DNA from: an uncultured Bacteroidales bacterium
GTDB taxonomy: Bacteria > Bacteroidota > Bacteroidia > Bacteroidales > UBA3824
DNA: 61,890 bases
Reading direction: 5' to 3'
Assembly (NCBI GenBank): GCA_937877455.1
Contig: CALFIU010000167.1
Location: forward strand, 1-61,890
This document shows positions 44,973 to 51,402 of this stretch, piece by piece; position 1 is the stretch's first letter, and the number at the start of each line of letters is the position of its first letter. The notes under the pieces are model-generated. The model did not search any database and was not told where the DNA came from. It was given only the letters and a program-made list of their open reading frames with translations. The position numbers and the translations under genes were made by a program.

Positions 44973-45707
44973 TTATTTCTTCCGCATCATGCGACCCAAT
45001 GCGCGCCGTTGCTGTGATCGCTGCCGCAGGTACTCTTCTTTTTGCTCGGCGAAAGGTGTTGCGAAAGTAGGAGTAGGGCGGGCAACTATGCGGTCGGTAA
45101 GGATATATGCTTTCCGGCCACCGTACACTTCGGGCTTATAGACGATAGGTGTCAACCCGATAGATACGCGGTCTGTCAGTTGCAGTTCGTGCCTATATCT
45201 GCGTTGGATCTGCTGCTCCAATCCATATTCATATACGATTTCGGCGGGCGAGGGTTGCACGCCTTGAAAACCGATATGTCCAAACACATTGTATTGGACG
45301 GGTGCTGTCCACGGAATTTGCCGACGCTTGTCCCGCGAGTTCAAACGCTTCATACGTTCGATGATTTGGACACTACGCGGCTTATCGGCCAATGATTTTT
45401 CAAATTCTTGCTCTTCTTTGACATCTTCGCGTATTCCGGCCATCACGTCGTCGCTGAGCTCCGCATCGAAATCGGGATTGAATATCATTAGATACTCCAT
45501 CCTTCCATCTTCTCGCGGGTACTTCTTGAACCAGACACATAGGGAGTTGCGCTGACCTTGCGGTATGTCATTCATTACCTGCCGCCAAAGACGCGGCGAC
45601 AGGAAGAAATGCTCGTTGTTCTGCTGGATGGTGATGTAAGGGACGAACTTGTTAAGATACCACTGTCGTATTCTGCCGATAAGGGTTGGTCTGTATATAT
45701 TTGCCAT
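44973..45707 (-). CDS. Hypothetical 244-residue protein
   Basis: Start chosen at the ATG at 45707 (MANIYRPTLIGRIRQWYLNK), 11 bases after the upstream stop; an earlier in-frame ATG at 45737 overlaps that gene. The protein is soluble, with aromatic-rich N-terminus (HFFLSPRLWRQVMNDIPQGQ), acidic helices in the middle and a very basic C-terminus (RQRSQQRRALGRMMRKK) suggesting nucleic-acid binding. No known family recognised. Confidence 0.55.
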   Translation of the reverse strand: MANIYRPTLIGRIRQWYLNKFVPYITIQQNNEHFFLSPRLWRQVMNDIPQGQRNSLCVWFKKYPREDGRMEYLMIFNPDFDAELSDDVMAGIREDVKEEQEFEKSLADKPRSVQIIERMKRLNSRDKRRQIPWTAPVQYNVFGHIGFQGVQPSPAEIVYEYGLEQQIQRRYRHELQLTDRVSIGLTPIVYKPEVYGGRKAYILTDRIVARPTPTFATPFAEQKEEYLRQRSQQRRALGRMMRKK

Positions 45708-45718
45708 AGTTTTAGAGT

Positions 45719-46120
45719 TTAGATTAGTTGTGCGCATGAGTTATCCCGCTGCATGTTCCATACAGGTATCTTTGCCTTGCTGCGGAACTTGATTATCTGG
45801 ATGCTTCTGAATGTGGCCGATTCGCGCGTGTCGTGCATCTTCTCGTAGTAAGCCCAAGCCTCATCTTCGCTGAAAAAGATGTCGCTCGAAGTCTCGTATG
45901 GGTGATTGCCTTTGGTGCCACGCACACGGATATTCGGCCGCATAAGCAGTACGGCATAATATCGCCGACCAAGCAGATAGTCCTGCAATGCTTCAAGTAG
46001 TGAATACTCTGGAATACCCTTGCTTGTGTATTCCTGTTGGTTGTGCATCGTTCGATACACTTGTTTGTACAGCGTTCTGTTAGCCTTGAACAGGACGCAG
46101 TTAAATAGAGGATGTTTCAT
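45719..46120 (-). CDS. Hypothetical 133-residue protein
   Basis: A basic soluble protein (MKHPLFNCVLFKANRTLYKQ) with a central DYLLGRRYYAVLLMRPNIRV stretch and a SEDEAWAYYEKMHDTRE motif. It overlaps the MazG-like gene upstream by 20 bases. Nothing diagnostic is visible. The surrounding genes (MazG-like, methylase) suggest a small host-takeover or DNA-metabolism protein. Confidence 0.5.
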   Translation of the reverse strand: MKHPLFNCVLFKANRTLYKQVYRTMHNQQEYTSKGIPEYSLLEALQDYLLGRRYYAVLLMRPNIRVRGTKGNHPYETSSDIFFSEDEAWAYYEKMHDTRESATFRSIQIIKFRSKAKIPVWNMQRDNSCAQLI

Positions 46121-46421
46121 TTTCGATCCTTTTAATTTGACGTTTTATTTTTTCGTTGACGATTTCTTCGATTTGGCCGATGTTGACATTATAGTGCATT
46201 CTAATCTGCATCCATAACACCATAACGTCGGCGAGTTCTTCTGCAATATGTTCGTTGTCAAAGTTGCCTTTCTGCTCCGTGAACTCCTGCAATGTCTCTT
46301 GCTCTATTACGGCTTCTTGCAGTTCGTAGGCTTCTTCGGCAAACTTGCGTATCTGGGACCTGATTCCGTAGTGTGACAGAATGGACTCAAGCCCTTCAAG
46401 ATTGATTAAGATTCTAATCAT
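46101..46421 (-). CDS. MazG-like nucleotide pyrophosphohydrolase
   Basis: A 106-residue protein from the ATG at 46421 (MIRILINLEGLESILSHYGI). It contains KFAEEAYELQEAVIEQETLQ and NEHIAEELADVMVLWMQI, the EE..E and E..D metal-binding motifs of the all-alpha NTP-PPase (MazG) family, at single-domain length. Phage MazG proteins hydrolyse nucleotides or alarmones to alter host metabolism. The start overlaps the preceding small gene by eight bases. The frame extends further upstream but without MazG features. Confidence 0.75.
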   Translation of the reverse strand: MIRILINLEGLESILSHYGIRSQIRKFAEEAYELQEAVIEQETLQEFTEQKGNFDNEHIAEELADVMVLWMQIRMHYNVNIGQIEEIVNEKIKRQIKRIENETSSI

Positions 46422-46602
46422 AAAATGCTCCTTCTTGATAATTGCTTTCAATGCAATCTTGTTCTTTAATGAACCAGACTCCGGTTGCGAAACCCTCTTG
46501 TTCGTCTTCCTTGTGGGACCTCTTTCGATAGTCTTCCCAACCTTCATTTCTGATACAATCCTTGGTTCGAGGACAACCTCGACCTTTGCAATATAAACTC
46601 AT
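46414..46602 (-). CDS. Small Cys-containing protein
   Basis: A 62-residue protein starting MSLYCKGRGCPRTKDCIRNE, with a C-x4-C-x5-C arrangement at residues 5-16 that could bind a metal, followed by a charged helix (WEDYRKRSHKEDEQEGFATG). It overlaps the MazG-like gene by eight bases and has an upstream A/T-rich leader with an AATATTTG near-consensus -7 box, so it may start a transcript. Function unknown. Confidence 0.55.
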   Translation of the reverse strand: MSLYCKGRGCPRTKDCIRNEGWEDYRKRSHKEDEQEGFATGVWFIKEQDCIESNYQEGAFYD

Positions 46603-46634
46603 AGTTTTGTATATTTAAGTTATAAAACGTATAT

Positions 46635-47293
46635 TTATTCAAATATTGTATATTGTTTGAGAATATTACCATTTCGGTCTTGAACTTCATTCAGGCACTC
46701 ACGACGGAATCGCTCGCAGCTTTTGTCGAAGTATTCCTTGTCTATTTCGCAACCTATAAAATCAAAACCCAATTTATAAGCTGCGATTCTTGAAGAACCA
46801 CTCCCTGTCATCGGGTCAAAGATGCGGTCGCCTGGCTTGGCGAACTTCCGCAAAAGGTATGCGTAAAGTTCCACAGGCTTCTGGGTTGGATGGATCTTGT
46901 CGCCCGTCCGATTGTCGAACCTGAACACTTGCGCGGGACCGTCGAACGATGTCCAGGCGACCTCAACCTGCGAGAAGTTCTCCCACGGCTGCATCTTGTC
47001 ACATGATATAAAACAACGTGTGGGCGGCAGGTTGAAGTAGTTGCCCCCCAGATGATGACATTGCGGGCTACACGCCGCAGCTCGTCGAAGAACTCGGCAG
47101 ACGGAGCCTTGTCCCATCGGTCAATACGCCCGTTGTTGAAGACACGACCCTTCAGTTTTCCAGAACCTCCCGTCTGTCCGCCTGCGTCTCGGATGCCATA
47201 GGGAGGGTCGGCTATGGCCAATGCAAAGGCCTTGTCGGGCAATGGCCTCATGTATTCGAGGCAATCGGTGTTGTAAACTTCGCTTATGTTCAT
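46635..47293 (-). pseudogene. DNA adenine (N6) methyltransferase, out of frame at a six-G tract
   Basis: The N-terminal frame starts at 47293 (MNISEVYNTDCLEYMRPLPD) with the catalytic IADPPYG near residue 34. The C-terminal frame to 46635 carries KIHPTQKPVELYAYLLRKFA, FDPMTGSGSSRIAAYKLGF and FIGCEIDKEYF, the SAM-binding half. The frames meet at TGGGGGGCAAC (47050-47044 region): the first frame gives IIWGAT and the second GGNYFNLPP. Seven G instead of six would restore IIWGGNYF and an intact protein of about 219 residues. This is either phase variation, an assembly slip or decay. The rest of both halves is clean. Confidence 0.85.
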
Positions 47294-47448
47294 GGTTTAC
47301 GGATGAATTTGTCGGGTTGTGTATAAATCAAGTCAAGCATCCTCTTGGCATCTTCTTCTTTGTAGAATCGTGTCGAAAAGGATTTAAGGTGATAACTGAC
47401 TTTCCAATAGTTGACGAGGGAAGGGAAATCGATTTGTTTCTTTGCCAT
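47290..47448 (-). CDS. Small protein coupled to the ad0enine methylase
   Basis: A 52-residue protein (MAKKQIDFPSLVNYWKVSYH, later FYKEEDAKRMLDLIYTQPDK). Its stop overlaps the methylase start (ATGA). It has the look of a short helical adaptor and strong coding character, but no recognised family. The neighbouring gene is the N6 adenine methyltransferase; the overlap implies coupled translation. Confidence 0.5.
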   Translation of the reverse strand: MAKKQIDFPSLVNYWKVSYHLKSFSTRFYKEEDAKRMLDLIYTQPDKFIRKP

Positions 47449-47524
47449 ATCGCCTAAATAAATTGATGTTTGCCAATAATTGTTTTACTTTAGGGGAAAT
47501 TCCACCATTATTTCCCATGATTTC

Positions 47525-47986
47525 CTATCTCAATTTGAGCCATGCTATCAAGATGAGATCAAGGGCAATCAAACAAATGATTACCACTCTTTCCACCCAC
47601 GGATTTTCTACATCCGTCTTGCTTTCCTTCACCTCATCGGTCTTTGCGACAAGTGAATCGTTGCGGTGGCTCTCGATGCTGTCGATGTGTTGTTGCAGGC
47701 TCCGCATCTGGTCGATGATGGATTGCAGTTCGCGCTCGCTTTCCGTGATACGCTGCCGCAGCTTGCCGGTCTCTGGGTCGTAGTATTCAACAACCCTTAC
47801 TTTCTCATTTTCTGTGTGAATGTAATGGGTGGTGTCAACGATGTTGGTTGTCACTTCGTACTTCACGCTGTCCGCAATCACTACGTGTGTCGTGTCGCGG
47901 TGCGTGATGGTCTCGACGTGCCGCTGTACGCTGCAAGAGGTGAGCACAAGGGCGGCAGCAACGAAAAGTGTATTATTCGTTCTCAT
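47525..47986 (-). CDS. Probable unimolecular spanin (lipoprotein with C-terminal membrane anchor)
   Basis: A 153-residue protein with a lipoprotein signal (LFVAAALVLTSC, lipidated Cys at residue 18), a long periplasmic coiled coil (ITESERELQSIIDQMRSLQQ, about 75-115) and a C-terminal transmembrane segment (VVIICLIALDLILIAWL). Outer-membrane lipid anchor plus inner-membrane helix joined by a coiled coil is the u-spanin architecture of T1 gp11. It would fuse the two membranes at lysis. It is unusually far from holin and endolysin (about 28 kb), so another envelope role is possible. Confidence 0.62.
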   Translation of the reverse strand: MRTNNTLFVAAALVLTSCSVQRHVETITHRDTTHVVIADSVKYEVTTNIVDTTHYIHTENEKVRVVEYYDPETGKLRQRITESERELQSIIDQMRSLQQHIDSIESHRNDSLVAKTDEVKESKTDVENPWVERVVIICLIALDLILIAWLKLR

Positions 47987-48206
47987 ACTCTACAGTTACG
48001 TCTGCGTCGGCCAAATTCTCGGCCAATTCCCAAACTCGCTTGCACCACTCGTCGGCAGGCAGGCCGTTATACTCACGGTTTTTTTCACGGAAGGCTTTGA
48101 ACACCGTCATGATTGCCTCAATCTGGCCCGCGGCGATGTTATTGGTTGCCTCCTCGATTGTCACTCCACCAAGGAGGTGGATGAGGATTGTTTTAATCTT
48201 GTTCAT
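47973..48206 (-). CDS. Hypothetical 77-residue protein
   Basis: A small helical protein (MNKIKTILIHLLGGVTIEEA; later FREKNREYNGLPADEWCKRV) ending in an acidic tail. It overlaps the spanin-like gene by 14 bases and follows the Cys-rich gene by six, so all are co-translated. No family recognised. The weakly hydrophobic N-terminus is too short for a membrane helix. Confidence 0.5.
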   Translation of the reverse strand: MNKIKTILIHLLGGVTIEEATNNIAAGQIEAIMTVFKAFREKNREYNGLPADEWCKRVWELAENLADADVTVEYENE

Positions 48207-48212
48207 ATTGCT

Positions 48213-48425
48213 TTACTCGATTTCAAATTTAACTTCCTTGCCGTAAGTCACGCGGTCGTAGAGCCGCATCCTTTGGCATTGTCCCTTGCACTTCCAGTCC
48301 TGGACGATGTTGTCGGCCTTGGTCTTCCGTGCGTTGGGCGGTGTGACGCGGGCGCATTGGCCACAACACGGCACGTAATACTTGCACCTTGTGCGCCACT
48401 CCTTACGATTCCTTGGTTCTTCCAT
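48213..48425 (-). CDS. Small Cys-rich, zinc-ribbon-like protein
   Basis: A 70-residue protein with Cys pairs at CKYYVPCCGQC (about 14-24) and WKCKGQC (about 44-50), giving two possible metal knuckles. The rest is basic and polar. The start is overlapped by the end of the upstream 49-residue gene by 23 bases. Likely binds nucleic acid or protein through a zinc site; family not recognised. Confidence 0.5.
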   Translation of the reverse strand: MEEPRNRKEWRTRCKYYVPCCGQCARVTPPNARKTKADNIVQDWKCKGQCQRMRLYDRVTYGKEVKFEIE

Positions 48426-48552
48426 AGCGTTTGTTTCGCTTGTACGTGTTATTTCGCATTGTGGCTTGGTCGAGCCGGTGCCAACGGCGGTCGCATCCGA
48501 TGGGCAGGACGCTCTCGTCGTCCTCGTAGTCGAAATACTGTCTCTTGCTCAT
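48403..48552 (-). CDS. Very small basic protein
   Basis: A 49-residue protein (MSKRQYFDYEDDESVLPIGC, then DRRWHRLDQATMRNNTYKRN) in a gap that otherwise holds no gene. An acidic first third is followed by a strongly basic second half. It overlaps the downstream gene by 23 bases and starts six bases after the upstream stop. Coding character is good; no family. Confidence 0.42.
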   Translation of the reverse strand: MSKRQYFDYEDDESVLPIGCDRRWHRLDQATMRNNTYKRNKRYGRTKES

Positions 48553-48557
48553 AGTCA

Positions 48558-48731
48558 TTATGGTTTAAGTTTGTCTATCTGTTCGGCCGCGATGTCGCGG
48601 ATTTTCCGGGCGTCGGCCAATGGGAATGTCGCGTCGTATGACTTGGCATCCTTAATGATGCTTTCGGCGTGCAGCATGATGCTGTGCATTGCGATGCGTG
48701 CTGCCATTATCTTGTCGTAGCGTGTTGCCAT
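48558..48731 (-). CDS. Small helical protein next to the C5 methylase
   Basis: A 57-residue protein (MATRYDKIMAARIAMHSIML, then DARKIRDIAAEQIDKLKP), almost entirely amphipathic helix. It begins four bases after the stop of the methylase C-terminal segment, hence is in the same transcript. No known family; could be an accessory to the methylase region. Confidence 0.45.
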   Translation of the reverse strand: MATRYDKIMAARIAMHSIMLHAESIIKDAKSYDATFPLADARKIRDIAAEQIDKLKP

Positions 48732-48734
48732 AGT

Positions 48735-49055
48735 TCAGAAAAGTTCAAGTTGTTGGTTATCATTGCCCGTATGGACGAGCATCTTGTCGAAGATAGCCAC
48801 AAGCACGTCCACGACGATGCTGTTGCCTGCGAGCTTGTACTGTCCGCTGTTGGAGATTCCTGCGGCTTGGATCGTGTCGATGTCCTTGTCATCCACGCCC
48901 ATCAGCCGGAAGCACTCGCGCGGAGTGAGTTTGCGGATGCGGAACTTCTTGCCCCTCAACCCTGCGGGCAGCTCCAGTCTTTGTTTCTCGTTTGTTGCCA
49001 TATTTTCAATGATTGTTGGTGTTAAATTACCCCCCCCGAATAGTCCATCATACAA
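48735..49055 (-). CDS. C-terminal segment of a split cytosine-C5 methyltransferase (motifs IX-X)
   Basis: The frame carries FRIRKLTPRECFRLMGVDDK (motif IX) and YKLAGNSIVVDVLVAIFDKM (motif X with GNS), ending QQLELF. The frame enters through GGGNLTPTIIEN from the eight-G tract at 49030-49037. Upstream of the tract the protein-like sequence continues in another frame (module beginning at 49147), so nine G would give one open frame from 49147 to 48735. Alone this piece lacks the catalytic half, which lies at 50607-51314. Two-subunit C5 enzymes such as M.AquI show that separate halves can work. Confidence 0.82.
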   Translation of the reverse strand: MYDGLFGGGNLTPTIIENMATNEKQRLELPAGLRGKKFRIRKLTPRECFRLMGVDDKDIDTIQAAGISNSGQYKLAGNSIVVDVLVAIFDKMLVHTGNDNQQLELF

Positions 49056-49147
49056 GGCGAAATGCCGTTAGAATCATAGACAACACCCTTGCTTGGGTTC
49101 TTTCGGTTAGGCTTGATGTAATAGCCTAATTTCAATATATCTCGCAT
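49030..49147 (-). CDS. TRD-like module 10 (adjoins motif IX segment)
   Basis: Starts MRDILKLGYYIKPNRKNPSK, then VVYDSNGISPCMMDYSGG, a canonical target-recognition pattern (VY...GISPC). The tract at 49030-49037 has eight G; nine would join it to the motif IX-X frame (48735). Its ATG lies inside the end of module 9. Confidence 0.6.
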
Positions 49148-49300
49148 ACATAGAAGTCTTTTAATACACTTGTTATCGTATTGCAGATTCCATCATTGGA
49201 CGGTCTCCATAGTCGGCCGCTGAAATGCTCGTCCGTTCCCTTGCTCGCGCTGCTCTTCGGTGCGGTACTTGCGTATGGCCTGAATGTCAGTCGGTCTCAT
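49132..49300 (-). CDS. TRD-like module 9, frameshifted without a homopolymer
   Basis: Starts at 49300 MRPTDIQAIRKYRTEEQREQ. The recognition-like part SNDGICNTITSVLKDFYVCE lies in another frame ending at 49132. The shift falls around 49215-49240 and has no long G tract, unlike the other broken modules, so it may be a true mutation. Confidence 0.5.
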
Positions 49301-49474
49301 ACGGCTCCACGATTACGGTAAATCCGACCATTGTCTTGATGCACGGCGCAATCGTGTTGCTGAACGTCTCTATGGCCAATGCGTCTGCGAAGCCTCGCCC
49401 CCCCCTAAAATTTTGGCCGCGAACATTTGGGAGGTGTCAACGCCGTTCGCTTGCCGTAGTCTTATCTTCTTCAT
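49287..49474 (-). CDS. TRD-like module 8
   Basis: Starts MKKIRLRQANGVDTSQMFAA at 49474, reaches an eight-G tract at 49398-49405, then continues in another frame as GFADALAIETFSNTIAPCIK and ends IVEPYETD at 49287. Nine G would make it one frame. The N-terminal part parallels the KIPQAT..G start of module 7. Confidence 0.58.
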
Positions 49475-49649
49475 AACTTTCGTATAATAAAAGTTCACTG
49501 CTGCACATTATGGTTGGGCAGATTGTACCCCCCCCCTGTACCCTTCCGCGACGTGTCCTGCTGTCTGGGTAGGCCGCATCGAACACGCTGCCAGGCTCAA
49601 TCTCTATGTAGCCTTGACGTGTGGCCTGCGGTATTTTCAGTTTCATCAT
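49437..49649 (-). CDS. TRD-like module 7, open in this sequence
   Basis: A complete 70-residue frame: MMKLKIPQATRQGYIEIEPG, then YPDSRTRRGRVQGGGTICPT and a tail with YESYEED. This is the clearest match to recognition segments of phage C5 methylases (KIPQAT..GYIE, YP.S.TRRGRVQ..G..CPT). The nine-G tract (49528-49536) is in frame. Confidence 0.7.
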   Translation of the reverse strand: MMKLKIPQATRQGYIEIEPGSVFDAAYPDSRTRRGRVQGGGTICPTIMCSSELLLYESYEEDKTTASERR

Positions 49650-49787
49650 AGATCTCGATTACACTTGTCATTGTCGCCCCCCCTTGCGGAGTAGGGTTGC
49701 CGCTCCGAACTTGTAGCACCCTGCAAGTATCGTCTTGGCTACGCGACCGCCGCAGTCGGCGTTGTTAAACATTATCTTCTTCGCCAT
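49597..49787 (-). CDS. TRD-like module 6
   Basis: Starts MAKKIMFNNADCGGRVAKTI at 49787 and runs to a seven-G tract (49677-49683), after which the sensible sequence (TMTSVIEIYDE) is in another frame ending at 49597. Eight G would open it. CYKFGAATLL before the tract is typical recognition-domain filler. Confidence 0.55.
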
Positions 49788-49956
49788 AGGTCTCTACTAT
49801 CAGTACCTCCATTGTCTCGTAGCAGTGTCCGACACTTGTATGTAGGCAGTTGACGAATGGATTGCAACTGCGTTTGACGATGTTACCTTTGTCATCCCTG
49901 CTGCGAGACAGTCCATAGGCTGTCACTCGATTGTCGTTGTCCAATAATGGTTGCAT
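49765..49956 (-). CDS. TRD-like module 5, open and without a G tract
   Basis: A 63-residue frame: MQPLLDNDNRVTAYGLSRSR, then SCNPFVNCLHTSVGHCYETM and the tail LIVETYGEEDNV. It needs no shift. It shares the frame used by the start of module 4. The end contains TATG, in which the next module's ATG lies. Confidence 0.58.
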   Translation of the reverse strand: MQPLLDNDNRVTAYGLSRSRDDKGNIVKRSCNPFVNCLHTSVGHCYETMEVLIVETYGEEDNV

Positions 49957-50100
49957 TGGTCTATTCTTGTTGTGACGGTCACGAAGATGTCCGGCCACAC
50001 GGCTTGATTGTAGAGGTCGATGCACTGCCCCCCTAATGGTCAACTTGCCGCTTTTGAGCATCTGCTGCATCCGCTTGCCGCCTGTCTTGTCCTTACTCAT
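49923..50100 (-). CDS. TRD-like module 4
   Basis: Starts MSKDKTGGKRMQQMLKSGKL at 50100. After a six-G tract (50028-50033) the plausible continuation CIDLYNQAVWPDIFVTVTTR is in another frame ending IE at 49923. Eight or five G would join them. In the present frame the start reads on into module 5. Confidence 0.5.
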
Positions 50101-50282
50101 AGTGTCCCATCTCTATCACTGCTGCCCTCGGAAAATGGGCAACCGTCATTATATTGGCAAACGAGACATATTCGTATGTCGCCGTGATTGCAGGAGCGTT
50201 CCCGTCGCGAGTCTGTGGGGTGATTCTTTGTTCTTCGCATATCCATTTCAGATTATTGGGGGGGGGTATTACGTTGTTTCAT
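50093..50282 (-). CDS. TRD-like module 3, C-tract polarity
   Basis: The ATG at 50282 reads MKQRNTPPQ and stops just after a nine-C tract (on this strand; G on the + strand, 50258-50266). The sensible frame NNLKWICEEQRITPQTRDGN then APAITATYEYVSFANIM runs to 50093. Eight C would join them. Confidence 0.52.
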
Positions 50283-50434
50283 ATCTCGATTTTGTTTGCT
50301 CTGGCTCTTGCAGCTCGATGACTTTTGGCAATGAGAGGTCGGTTGTTCCGATGGTTGGTGATACCCCCCCCCTCAATGCGTTGTTTCGATGCGTGCTGTT
50401 GCAGCGAGCCGAGTATCATGTATGGCTTCATCAT
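50269..50434 (-). CDS. TRD-like module 2
   Basis: Starts MMKPYMILGSLQQHASKQRI at 50434, a GSLQ.HA pattern common in methylase recognition regions. A nine-G tract (50364-50372) then shifts it out of the frame VSPTIGTTDLSLPKVIELQE, which ends at 50269. Eight G would restore it. Confidence 0.6.
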
Positions 50435-50567
50435 TGGTTTCGATAATCTCAATTACAAGTTTCGGGTCTTTGTAGTCCCGAGAACAAAGAGCCGGTGCGT
50501 ATCGTGACGAAAGCCGCCACTCTCTGTATGTACTTCTGGGGGGGGTAAAATGTAAATCATTGGTCAT
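50373..50567 (-). CDS. TRD-like module 1, open in this sequence
   Basis: From the ATG at 50567 a 64-residue frame passes the eight-C tract (50538-50545) as TPP and contains APALCSRDYKDPKLVIEIIE, a recognisable recognition-segment motif (P-L-RDYKDPK). It overlaps the previous frame's stop (50559-50557) and the next module's start. Confidence 0.6.
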   Translation of the reverse strand: MTNDLHFTPPRSTYREWRLSSRYAPALCSRDYKDPKLVIEIIETNDEAIHDTRLAATARIETTH

Positions 50568-50606
50568 AAACGAAATTGTCGTCAACTCTCGAACCTGCCG
50601 TTGTCT

Positions 50607-51314
50607 TCACCGTGAAGGCTGTACCCCCCCCCCATCTTTCGGCTGGAAGTTGTGGTTGTGGGTTTCATCGGCCGATGTCTTTAGGAAACTCTCCACCATC
50701 TTGTCCGATAGGTAGTATTTTTCATCGACCTTCGGTTCAAGTACATCCTTCAATCGGACGTGCAGTGGCTGCGGTTTCGGAAAACTGTATCTGGCTGTTT
50801 CGTCGAGGATAGAAACCAGGAAGATGCGTGCGCGGTTCTGCGGCACTCCGTAGTCTTTTGCGTTCAGCACCTGCGCGAAGTTCTTGTAGCCGTAGCCCTC
50901 CATCGTCAGCATCCATCGTTGGAACAGCTTGATGAACTTCTGCGAGACGAGCGCGGCTACATTCTCCATCAGGCAGTAGCGCGGTCGCTTGATGCTGATT
51001 GCCTTTTCGCACTCCCATAGGAGCGAGCTGCGTGTGCCGCTGCCTTTCTCACCGCCTTTCTGCAAGCCAGCCGCGCTGAAATCCTGACAAGGCGAGCTGT
51101 AAGTGAACAGATCGAAGTCGGGAACTTGCGCCCAGTCAATCTTGCTGATGTCGCCGTAGTTGCGTTCTGCCCATTGAGGGAACAGCGCGTTGTGCGCCTT
51201 GATCGCGGTCGGGTCAATCTCGCTCCAGCCGACGAGTTCGTAGTCGATGCCCAGACGATTGAGGCCGAGGCATTGGCTGTCGTACCCGGAGAAGGCTGTA
51301 AATACTTTTGTCAT
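50607..51314 (-). CDS. Cytosine-C5 DNA methyltransferase, catalytic half (motifs I-VIII)
   Basis: A 235-residue frame. Motif I is VFTAFSGYDSQCLGL (4-18). Motif IV is SSPCQDFSAAG with catalytic Cys at residue 76. Motif VI is MENVAAL (E117-N118-V119). Motif VIII is VPQNRARIFLVSI (157-169). The frame then reaches PKDGGG at a ten-G tract (50624-50633) and stops. With eight G it would continue GGTAFTVKTTAGSRVDDNFV, a recognition-segment start, and stop at 50557. Motifs IX-X are 1.5 kb away at 48735. It transfers methyl groups to cytosine, and the target is unknown. Three hairpin leaders lie upstream. Confidence 0.88.
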   Translation of the reverse strand: MTKVFTAFSGYDSQCLGLNRLGIDYELVGWSEIDPTAIKAHNALFPQWAERNYGDISKIDWAQVPDFDLFTYSSPCQDFSAAGLQKGGEKGSGTRSSLLWECEKAISIKRPRYCLMENVAALVSQKFIKLFQRWMLTMEGYGYKNFAQVLNAKDYGVPQNRARIFLVSILDETARYSFPKPQPLHVRLKDVLEPKVDEKYYLSDKMVESFLKTSADETHNHNFQPKDGGGVQPSR

Positions 51315-51346
51315 ATCTTGTTGTTTTAATTTGTTCGACTTAAAAT

Positions 51347-51374
51347 CCGCTGTCTATCTCCCGACCGTCAGCGG
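51347..51374 (-). promoter_or_regulatory. Leader hairpin A (loop GTCGGGAGATA)
   Basis: On the - strand CCGCTG pairs with CAGCGG around a loop containing GGTCGGGAGATAGA, followed by ATTTTAA. It lies about 33 bases before the methylase ATG at 51314. The same loop and the same downstream ATTTTAA occur in two other leaders, so it may be a regulatory RNA element or a weak terminator/attenuator. Confidence 0.45.
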
Positions 51375-51402
51375 CAAAAACATTAAATTACGATGTCTAA
51401 AA

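Noticed and set aside
48735..51314. Homopolymer tracts as simple sequencing error
   Set aside because: Not excluded, but unlikely as the whole story: a 4,944-codon gene and nearly all others are intact, the 55-base overlap suggests accurate short reads, and tracts of this kind occur only in the methylase region.
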